Source: Deinococcales bacterium (GTDB lineage: Bacteria > Deinococcota > Deinococci > Deinococcales > JAAFIG01). Taken from it: DNA of 64,000 nucleotides. A model generated the notes under the pieces. It was not told where the DNA came from. It did no database searches and saw only the letters and a list, made by a program, of their open reading frames with translations. Positions 50,999 through 57,952 of the stretch are shown here, in pieces. Each line of letters starts with the position of its first letter. Within the stretch, counting starts at the first letter, position 1. The stretch spans positions 17,050-81,049 of the forward strand of contig JANXTZ010000055.1 of assembly GCA_025352125.1 (NCBI GenBank), given 5' to 3'. The position numbers were made by a program, and so were the translations under genes.

Positions 50999-51931
50999 AT
51001 GACTCGAGACATAAAACAAAAATCAAGGTATTCGGGCTTGGAGTCAGTGGATCGCCGTTGGGGTTGGGCTTTTCTTGCGCCCTGGTTGATCGGCTTGGTT
51101 GTTTTTACGGCATTTCCGATGCTTTTTTCACTGGTATTGTCGTTCACCAATTATAATCTTGTTCCTGACGTACCATTTGCCTTTATAGGCTTTAAAAATT
51201 GGATTTCTTTATTTTCTGATCCAGGAATGCGACAATCTTTTCTTGTCACCATGCGTTATATCTTGATCGTCGTACCATTTTTGATTCTTAGTCCTCTTTT
51301 TCTGGCTTTATTTATCAATGCAAAGCCACTTTTACTTAAAGGACTTTTTATTACGTTATTTTTCTTGCCAACACTTGTACCAGGAATCGTGACCGGTATT
51401 ATTTGGCAGGGTTCACTTTCAAATGGTGGTACAATCAGTCGATTTATTAAATCAGTCGGACTTGAGTCTCCAATGTGGCTTTCGGATGCCAACTGGGTGA
51501 TGCCAGCCATCGCGCTTGTTGGCTTGTGGAGTATCGGAAATACAATTTTACAAATGATTGCAGCTTTAAAGAATGTTCCCAAAGAGCTTTATGAAGCTGC
51601 ACTAATAGATGGCGCAAATGCTTTTGTGTCTTTCACCAGAATTACCCTTCCGTTAATGTCATCAGTCTTATTCTTTAATATTACTGCGGCTATTATTTAT
51701 GGGTTTCAATATTTTACAATTAGTTTTTTGTTGTTTAACGGTCAAGGTGGTCCCAATGATTCTGCTCTATTTTTTATGCTAAAAGTTTTTAAAGAAGCAC
51801 TTGTTTACAGAAATATGGGCTATGCTTCAACAATGTCGTGGGCAATGTTATTGATTATATTGATAATAACTCAAATATTGTTTACTTTAAACAGACGCTT
51901 TGTTTACTATGCAGGAGATGATCGAAAATGA
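50999..51931 (+). CDS. Sugar ABC transporter permease, MalF type
   Basis: This 310-residue membrane protein has six segments. It opens with WGWAFLAPWLIGLVVFTAFP and has the coupling loop YEAALIDGANAFVSFTRITLP. The next gene overlaps its stop by four bases (51,928-51,931). From about 51,120 the DNA becomes markedly AT-rich and lacks CTCGAG, unlike its neighbours. Confidence 0.93.
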   Translation: MTRDIKQKSRYSGLESVDRRWGWAFLAPWLIGLVVFTAFPMLFSLVLSFTNYNLVPDVPFAFIGFKNWISLFSDPGMRQSFLVTMRYILIVVPFLILSPLFLALFINAKPLLLKGLFITLFFLPTLVPGIVTGIIWQGSLSNGGTISRFIKSVGLESPMWLSDANWVMPAIALVGLWSIGNTILQMIAALKNVPKELYEAALIDGANAFVSFTRITLPLMSSVLFFNITAAIIYGFQYFTISFLLFNGQGGPNDSALFFMLKVFKEALVYRNMGYASTMSWAMLLIILIITQILFTLNRRFVYYAGDDRK

Positions 51932-53016
51932 GTGTAATTACAGGCAAGCGAGTTAAAAATCAAACTGCGGGTAAAGAAATCAAGGATCGGCAAAACTTTC
52001 GTTCCATTTTGGTTTCTATTGCTGTGACTTTATTTGTTAGTTGGTTGGCTTTTGTTTTTTTGACACCATTGTATGAGCTACTTAATGCCAGCTTAGGTGC
52101 TGCTTCTCGAGAGCCAAACCAGCCTTATGGACCTTATGTTGGTAGAATTTTTACCTATGAGAATAAAGATTTAAGTGTTTATAAAGTACCGGTTAACGGG
52201 CAAATTCAAGAACTGGCATTGATCGAACCAGGGCGTGCCAACAGTGTTTTTATCGATCCTAATAATCCAACGGTGAGGATTAACTACCCAGGTTCATATC
52301 GTGAACTCGAGCGCTTGTGGGTTTTTAAACCACAATTTAAGAACTATGTTGATGCGTGGAATAATTTACCCAATGGTTTTGCCAGGGGTTTGCTGAATAC
52401 TTTTCTAATTGCGGGTCTAGGTACACTTGGAATTTTGATCAGCAGCTTATTTACAGCTTATGGTCTGGCAAGGTTTAATTTACCTGGTAAAGATTTGATG
52501 TTATTATTGGTTACTATTACTTTTATGTTACCTCCAATTATTTTGTTTGTACCTCAATATATTATGTTTTTTAAGGTGGGTTGGGTTGGCACTTGGTTAC
52601 CCCTGATTGTACCTGACTTTTTTGGCAATGGTGTATCAATTTTTATGCTTCGGCAATTCTTTTTGGCAATTCCACGTGAGTTTGACGAAGCCGCCAAAGT
52701 AGATGGCGCAAATCCATTGCAAATTCTTTGGTTTATTCTATTGCCTTTGTTACGGACTTCGGTGATTGCAGTTGCGATTATTAATTTTATTATTATTTGG
52801 AACGATTTCTTTAATCCAACATTGTACTTGGCTGGAAAAACCGATTTAATGCCGCTTTCGGTGTTGATTCGCGCCTTCAGTTCGGCTCGAGGCAGCACTG
52901 ACCCGCAAATGATTTCGGCGGCGGCAGTCATTGCCACGGTAGTCCCAATGGCGCTGTTTTTGCTGGCACAAAAACCGTTTATTCGTGCAATCACCATGCC
53001 AGGTCTGGACAAGTAA
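51928..53016 (+). CDS. Sugar ABC transporter permease, MalG type, with a periplasmic insertion
   Basis: This 362-residue permease is longer than the usual 275-300. After the first membrane segment (about residues 25-55) comes an insertion of roughly 90 residues (about 60-150) predicted to lie outside, with GRIFTYENKDLSVYKVPVNG and PGSYRELERLWVFKPQFKNY. The permease core follows, with DEAAKVDGANPLQILWFILLP as the coupling loop. The insertion may contact the binding protein. No ATPase gene is nearby, so a shared one such as MsmK is probably used. Base composition returns to normal after about 52,850. Confidence 0.92.
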   Translation: MSVITGKRVKNQTAGKEIKDRQNFRSILVSIAVTLFVSWLAFVFLTPLYELLNASLGAASREPNQPYGPYVGRIFTYENKDLSVYKVPVNGQIQELALIEPGRANSVFIDPNNPTVRINYPGSYRELERLWVFKPQFKNYVDAWNNLPNGFARGLLNTFLIAGLGTLGILISSLFTAYGLARFNLPGKDLMLLLVTITFMLPPIILFVPQYIMFFKVGWVGTWLPLIVPDFFGNGVSIFMLRQFFLAIPREFDEAAKVDGANPLQILWFILLPLLRTSVIAVAIINFIIIWNDFFNPTLYLAGKTDLMPLSVLIRAFSSARGSTDPQMISAAAVIATVVPMALFLLAQKPFIRAITMPGLDK

Positions 53017-53084
53017 ATTTGGTTTAAAACTCGAGAATTCCTGATGTTTTCTCAAAACTTGACAGCTCGAGCGAGGTGAATCGC

Positions 53085-54107
53085 ATGAAACGCATTTTGG
53101 CATTGTTTGCAGTCTTGGTTGTGGGGGTTGTGGTGTTCGCACAAACGGATCAGGGCACGACACCAAATGGCGAGACCCCAATTTTTGCAGTCAATCGTTT
53201 ATTGGCACGCAGCGTCAATTTTGGCAACGCGCTCGAGGCTCCTGGTGAGGGCGCTTGGGGCATCACCTTGAACGAAAATTATTTTGAACTGGTCAAAAAA
53301 GCTGGTTTTACGGCAATTCGACTGCCTGCCAATTACAACGCCCACAGCGACCAAAAAGCGCCGTACAAGGTTGCTCGAGAGTTTATGTTAAGAATTGATT
53401 GGGCGATTCAAAATGCCAAAAAGCGTGGTTTGGCAATCGTGATTGATTTGCACAATTATGAAGACTTCTGCACCAAACCCAAACAGAATGTAGATCGCTG
53501 GCTTGGTATCTGGCGACAAATTGCGAACCGTTACGCCAACCAGCCTGAGGGCGTTATTTTTGAGCCGTTCAACGAGCCGCACGACAAGCTCGAGCCACTC
53601 TGGAACGATTATTTTACCAAAGTTTTGGCAGTTATTCGTGAAACCAACCCAACTCGGGCTGTGGTCATGGACGGCAACGGTTGGAGCAATGGGGAACGCA
53701 TGAGCGAATTGCAAATCCCGAATGATCCCAACCTGATTTTGACCTTTCACAATTACACGCCGTTTCAATTCACACATCAGGGTGCGGAATGGTGGGCGGA
53801 CGGCGCAAAATACTTGGGTACAAAATGGAATGGCACACCTGCCGATCAAGCCGTGGTCGTGGATTACATCGAGAAAGCCGAAAAAATTGCGCTGGCTGCA
53901 AACCTGCCTCTGTACATGGGTGAATTCGGTGCGTATCGCAAAGCCGATATCGCCTCGAGAATCCGTTGGACGACCTTCACCCGCCAAACTGCCGAGCGCA
54001 AAGGAATTTCTTGGGGGTACTGGGAATTTGCGTCGGGTTTTGGAATTTATGATCCACTGATGAAAGAGTGGCGCAAAGATTTGTTGAACGCGGTCATTGG
54101 TCAGTAA
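53085..54107 (+). CDS. Secreted glycoside hydrolase family 5 (endo-beta-glucanase-like)
   Basis: This 340-residue enzyme has a signal peptide (RILALFAVLVVGVVVFAQ) and a GH5 TIM barrel. The acid/base is Glu164 in EPFNEPH and the nucleophile Glu280 in YMGEFGAYR; FGNALEAPGEGAWG and IRLPANYNAH are typical of bacterial cellulases of the subfamily around EngD-type enzymes. It should cut beta-1,4-glucan or glucomannan outside the cell. The ATG at 53,085 has GAGGTG upstream; the GTG at 53,076 would lie inside that site. Confidence 0.92.
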   Translation: MKRILALFAVLVVGVVVFAQTDQGTTPNGETPIFAVNRLLARSVNFGNALEAPGEGAWGITLNENYFELVKKAGFTAIRLPANYNAHSDQKAPYKVAREFMLRIDWAIQNAKKRGLAIVIDLHNYEDFCTKPKQNVDRWLGIWRQIANRYANQPEGVIFEPFNEPHDKLEPLWNDYFTKVLAVIRETNPTRAVVMDGNGWSNGERMSELQIPNDPNLILTFHNYTPFQFTHQGAEWWADGAKYLGTKWNGTPADQAVVVDYIEKAEKIALAANLPLYMGEFGAYRKADIASRIRWTTFTRQTAERKGISWGYWEFASGFGIYDPLMKEWRKDLLNAVIGQ

Positions 54108-54166
54108 TTTTTGAATCTCAAGAAAGTTGAACGACAGCACTTTTGAGGGTTGTTCGCACTAAAAAA

Positions 54167-54182
54167 ACCAAAATCGATTTCG
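54167..54182 (+). promoter_or_regulatory. 16-bp near-palindromic operator upstream of GH1
   Basis: ACCAAAATCGATTTCG, centred on ATCGAT, lies 14-29 bp before the GH1 start and is followed by the AAAGGA ribosome site. The same 16 bases, in the same orientation to the gene, precede the GH94 start (60,434-60,449). The central CG fits a LacI-type site. Confidence 0.75.
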
Positions 54183-54195
54183 TTAAAGGACAAGC

Positions 54196-55533
54196 ATGAT
54201 CAATCGCACTGATTTTCCAAAAAATTTTGTCTGGGGCGCTGCCACCTCGAGCTTTCAAATTGAGGGTGCAACCACCACCGACGGGCGCGGTCCAAGCATC
54301 TGGGATACATTCGCTGCCACCCCAGGAAAGACGCACAACGGTGACACCGGCGAACCAGGCTGTGACCATTACAACCGCTACAACAGCGACCTTGACCTGA
54401 TGAAAGAACTCAACCTCGAGGCGTACCGTTTTTCGACCGCCTGGTCGCGGGTGCTGCCGACTGGACGCGGGCAGGTCAACGAAAAAGGCATGGGCTTTTA
54501 CGAACGCCTGGTCGATGGTCTTCTGACGCGCGGCATTACGCCGTGGTTAACCCTGTACCACTGGGATTTACCGCAAGCCCTGGAAGATTTGGGTGGTTGG
54601 ACGGCTCGAGATACCGTTCACGCCTTTGAAGAATACACGCACGTCATGTCTGATCGTCTCGGTGACAGGGTCAAACATTGGATTACCCACAACGAACCCT
54701 GGTGCACGGCTTATTTGGGATATCAGGTCGGTCATTTTGCTCCAGGTGTTGCGGACCTCAAAAAAGGTATCCAAGCCTCGCATCATGTGCTTTTGTCGCA
54801 CGGTTTAAGTGTGCCGATCATCCGTGAAAATGTCAAAGACGCCAGTGTTGGCATCACGCTGAATTTGTGGCCCGTTCATGCGGCTGGCGATACCAGCGAA
54901 GATCAAATGGCAGCCAAACGCATTGATGGTTTCAGCAACCGTTGGTATTTGGACCCCCTGTACGGACGCGGCTACCCGCAAGATACGCTGGATATTTTGG
55001 GCGAACATGCACCGGACATTGCCAGTGGCGATCTGGCAAAAATCGCGGTGCAAACCGATTTTATTGGCGTCAATTACTACATGCGCCATTTTGTCAGGCA
55101 CAGTGACAACGCCGACCGAGGACACATCGAATTTGTCAAATCTGACCTCGAGCGAACCGATTTGGATTGGGAAATTTACCCCGAGGGACTGACCGAACTG
55201 GCAGTACGACTGGGATCAGATTATCAAGCCAAAGCGATTTACATCACCGAAAATGGTTCGTGTTACGACGACACCATGATCGATGGTCAAGTCAACGATG
55301 AAAAGCGCCGCAAATACCTCGAGCTTCACCTTGAAGCCTCGAGCGAGGCGGTCAGGCAAGGTGCGCCACTGCAAGGATATTTCGCCTGGTCTTTGATGGA
55401 CAATTTTGAATGGGCAGAAGGTTATTCCAAGCGTTTTGGCATTGTTCATGTGGATTTTGAAACCCAAGTGCGCACCATCAAAAGTTCGGGCAAGTTTTAT
55501 CAACAATTCTTAAAAGGTGATGTGCTCGACTGA
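54196..55533 (+). CDS. Glycoside hydrolase family 1 beta-glucosidase
   Basis: This 445-residue cytoplasmic enzyme is a clear GH1: FVWGAATSSFQIEGA at the start, the acid/base Glu167 in THNEPW, and the nucleophile Glu352 in ITENGSCYDD; SLMDNFEWAEGYSKRFGIVHVD closes the barrel. It should hydrolyse cellobiose and short beta-glucosides imported by the ABC transporter. AAAGGA precedes the ATG. The upstream 16-bp operator is shared with the cellobiose phosphorylase gene. Confidence 0.95.
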   Translation: MINRTDFPKNFVWGAATSSFQIEGATTTDGRGPSIWDTFAATPGKTHNGDTGEPGCDHYNRYNSDLDLMKELNLEAYRFSTAWSRVLPTGRGQVNEKGMGFYERLVDGLLTRGITPWLTLYHWDLPQALEDLGGWTARDTVHAFEEYTHVMSDRLGDRVKHWITHNEPWCTAYLGYQVGHFAPGVADLKKGIQASHHVLLSHGLSVPIIRENVKDASVGITLNLWPVHAAGDTSEDQMAAKRIDGFSNRWYLDPLYGRGYPQDTLDILGEHAPDIASGDLAKIAVQTDFIGVNYYMRHFVRHSDNADRGHIEFVKSDLERTDLDWEIYPEGLTELAVRLGSDYQAKAIYITENGSCYDDTMIDGQVNDEKRRKYLELHLEASSEAVRQGAPLQGYFAWSLMDNFEWAEGYSKRFGIVHVDFETQVRTIKSSGKFYQQFLKGDVLD

Positions 55534-55618
55534 TGCGCCAAATTCAAACCATGACCATTTGGTACTTAAATATTTCAACGAACGAAACATTTGTCAATCT
55601 CGAGCTTTAAGTTTGAAG

Positions 55619-55642
55619 CCCCAAGTCAACCTTGGGGTTTTT
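55619..55642 (+). terminator. Intrinsic terminator in front of the isomerase gene
   Basis: CCCCAAG and CTTGGGG pair around a 5-base loop and are followed by TTTTTC. It lies 86 bp after GH1 and ends about 15 bp before the isomerase ATG, next to its GAGGAG site, so it could terminate read-through or act as an attenuator. Confidence 0.7.
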
Positions 55643-55657
55643 CTTGAGGAGCAAACC

Positions 55658-56458
55658 ATGAACACGCTTTCATTCATCAGCGCCAATTTTGTCGCCCGCC
55701 AAGTCGCTTACAACATGACCCAAGGTTGGATGCAGGGCGAAACCGCTACCCAAGCCTTCTTTTCGCCGCTCGAGACGTTTCAAACCAGGTTTGGTGCGAT
55801 GCTGCTGGAAGTCAAAAACATGGGTTTCAAGGCAATTGACCTTTGGGGCGCTCACCTCAACCCAAAATGGGCAAGTCCGGAGCACCTAGAGCTTGCTCGA
55901 GAATCACTAAAAACCCACGGCTTGAACGTGGCTGGTCTTGCCGCCTTCTGCAACACGCTCGAGCAGGTTGAAGGTTTTTGCGGTGTTGCCAGTGCCGTCG
56001 GTGCCCCCATCATTGCCGGTGGTGCACCCATGTTGACCGAAAAGCGCAACGAAATGATCGCCATTTTAAAGCATCACAATGTCAAACTGGCACTCGAGAA
56101 TCACCCAGAAAAAACCGCCAGTGAAGTGTTGCAATTGATTGGCGACGGTGCGAACGGTTTTGTTGGTACGGCGTGCGACACGGGTTGGTGGGGAACTCAA
56201 GGATTCTCTGCGCCGCAAGCCATTCGGGAACTCAAAGATCACTTGCTCGCCGTTCACCTCAAGGACATCAAAGCCGCTGGCGCACACGACACCTGCAAAT
56301 TTGGTGACGGCATTGTGGACATTCAAGCCTGCGCAAAAACGATTCTCGAGATTGGTTATGCGGGACCTGTCGGCATCGAACACGAACCCGAAGACCATGA
56401 CCCAACCCAAGACGTGCTCGAGAGCCGCAACATGCTCAAGACTTGGCTGGGAAATTAA
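55658..56458 (+). CDS. Sugar phosphate isomerase/epimerase (AP-endonuclease-2 fold)
   Basis: This 266-residue TIM-barrel protein has MGFKAIDLWGAHL near the start, then LALENHPEKTASEVLQLI, TACDTGWWG, VHLKDIKAAG and GIEHEPEDHDP, giving the Glu/Asp/His metal ligands of the family. Such enzymes isomerise or epimerise sugars or inositols. It is followed after 28 bp by a Gfo/Idh/MocA gene, a frequent partnership in sugar catabolism. The ATG at 55,658 has GAGGAG upstream. Confidence 0.87.
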   Translation: MNTLSFISANFVARQVAYNMTQGWMQGETATQAFFSPLETFQTRFGAMLLEVKNMGFKAIDLWGAHLNPKWASPEHLELARESLKTHGLNVAGLAAFCNTLEQVEGFCGVASAVGAPIIAGGAPMLTEKRNEMIAILKHHNVKLALENHPEKTASEVLQLIGDGANGFVGTACDTGWWGTQGFSAPQAIRELKDHLLAVHLKDIKAAGAHDTCKFGDGIVDIQACAKTILEIGYAGPVGIEHEPEDHDPTQDVLESRNMLKTWLGN

Positions 56459-56486
56459 AACTCGAGGTTGACCAAAAGGAGAACCC

Positions 56487-57548
56487 ATGAACATTGCCAT
56501 CGTTGGATGCGGAAATATTGCAGGACCGTACAGCAAAGACATCAAACAACACCCGAGCCTCAAGCTGCTCGGATTTTCGGACATTGACACCGCTCGAGCG
56601 CAAGCTTTTGCCAGCGAACACGGTGGGAAAGCCTACGAGAGTCTCGAGGCGTTGCTGGCAGATGGTGATGTTGAACTGGTGGTGAACCTAACGATTTTTG
56701 GCGCACATTACGAAGTCATTAAAATAGCGCTCGAGGCTGGAAAGCACGTTTACAGCGAAAAACCACTGGCGCTTGTCAGCAGCGATGCGAATGAACTTGT
56801 CGAACTTGCCGCCGCCAAAGGCTTAAAACTGGCTGGCGCACCGATCACCTTCCTGGGCGAAGCCCAGCAAACCGCCATGAAACTCGTGCGTGAAGGCAAA
56901 ATTGGTGATGTTCGCGTGGTCTATGCCGAAGTCAACCACGGACGCATCGAAAGCTGGCATCCAAACCCAGCGCCGTTTTACGCCGTCGGACCGATGCTCG
57001 ACGTTGGCGTCTACCCACTGGCACTGATTACCGCCTTGTTTGGACCCGCTTCACGCCTGACCGCCTTCGCCAAAACCTTGAAACCAAACCGCGTCACCAA
57101 AGACGGCGTGCCATTCACCATCGAAGCTCCAGATTTTTACGTGGTCAATATTGAATTTCCAAACGGTTTGCTGGTGCGCCTGACCGCCGATTTTTACGTG
57201 TCAAATAAGACCCGTCAGGGCGAAGGCATTGAATTTCACGGCGACATTGGCTCGTTGCATTTGCACTCCTGGTTCTCGGCAACATCGGGCGTCGATTACG
57301 CCAAATTTGGTGAAGATTACCAACCTGTAGCTCTGGCTCGAGAGGCAACCGTCGGCATTGACTGGGCACGAGGATTGCAAGATTTTAGTGACGCCATCAA
57401 GGAAAACCGAGCCTCGAGGGTCACAGGTGCTCACGCCGCGCACGTGGTCGAGATTCTGGAAGCCACCAACGAAAGCGCCAAGACTGGTAAAACCATCGAA
57501 TTGCACTCGAGGTTTGTGCCGCCAGAGGCGATGGACTGGGCGCAATAA
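56487..57548 (+). CDS. Gfo/Idh/MocA-family oxidoreductase
   Basis: This 353-residue NAD(P)-dependent oxidoreductase has a Rossmann domain (IVGCGNIAGPYSKDI, then VNLTIFGAHYEVIKIALEAGKHVYSEKPLAL with the conserved EKP) and a C-terminal GFO_IDH_MocA_C domain (about 125-340). It acts on sugars or inositol; the precise substrate is unknown. AAAGGAG precedes the ATG. It probably works with the upstream isomerase. Confidence 0.92.
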   Translation: MNIAIVGCGNIAGPYSKDIKQHPSLKLLGFSDIDTARAQAFASEHGGKAYESLEALLADGDVELVVNLTIFGAHYEVIKIALEAGKHVYSEKPLALVSSDANELVELAAAKGLKLAGAPITFLGEAQQTAMKLVREGKIGDVRVVYAEVNHGRIESWHPNPAPFYAVGPMLDVGVYPLALITALFGPASRLTAFAKTLKPNRVTKDGVPFTIEAPDFYVVNIEFPNGLLVRLTADFYVSNKTRQGEGIEFHGDIGSLHLHSWFSATSGVDYAKFGEDYQPVALAREATVGIDWARGLQDFSDAIKENRASRVTGAHAAHVVEILEATNESAKTGKTIELHSRFVPPEAMDWAQ

Positions 57549-57570
57549 ACAAGGCAACTCGAGGACCGAA

Positions 57571-57576
57571 TAGAAT
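57571..57576 (+). promoter_or_regulatory. -10 box of a leaderless small gene
   Basis: TAGAAT ends five bases before the ATG at 57,582. Confidence 0.4.
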
Positions 57577-57581
57577 CGATC

Positions 57582-57893
57582 ATGGAATTTGAGGCAAGCA
57601 CTTTGAATCTGGCGCTCGAGGAATCGTTGACCTGGGGACCTCAAGCCAGGATTCCGATAAGGGAGCGATTGCAAAAACAACTGCCTGATTTTTCGACTGC
57701 ACAACTCGAGCAACTGATTACCATTTGCGGTGCGGCATCAAGTTTGATTTTTGCGCTGACCGAACGATCTTACGCTGGAGAATTGACCGACATCGAAGTG
57801 AAAACTGCGACGCTCGAGCAATTTCCTTGGCTCGATAATGTCACATTTGCCCATGCGTTTTGGCAAGGCAATTATTATGCTTGGCACGGTTGA
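57582..57893 (+). CDS. Hypothetical protein, 103 residues
   Basis: The sequence is mostly helical and acidic (ESLTWGPQARIPIRERLQKQLPD, AQLEQLITICGAASSLIFAL) and ends FAHAFWQGNYYAWHG. I do not recognise a family. A -10 box next to its ATG and a terminator just after its stop support it as a separate gene; it contains CTCGAG copies like its neighbours. Confidence 0.6.
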   Translation: MEFEASTLNLALEESLTWGPQARIPIRERLQKQLPDFSTAQLEQLITICGAASSLIFALTERSYAGELTDIEVKTATLEQFPWLDNVTFAHAFWQGNYYAWHG

Positions 57894-57896
57894 AAT

Positions 57897-57940
57897 AAAA
57901 GAACACAGTGCGCAAGAGGAGTTGTGCATCATGTTCTTTT
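57897..57940. terminator. Bidirectional terminator between convergent genes
   Basis: AAAAGAACA and TGTTCTTTT form the outer stem, and GCGCAA with TTGTGC (one wobble) an inner stem. A-run and T-run on opposite sides allow it to work on both strands. Confidence 0.8.
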
Positions 57941-57952
57941 AAAGCTCGAGTG

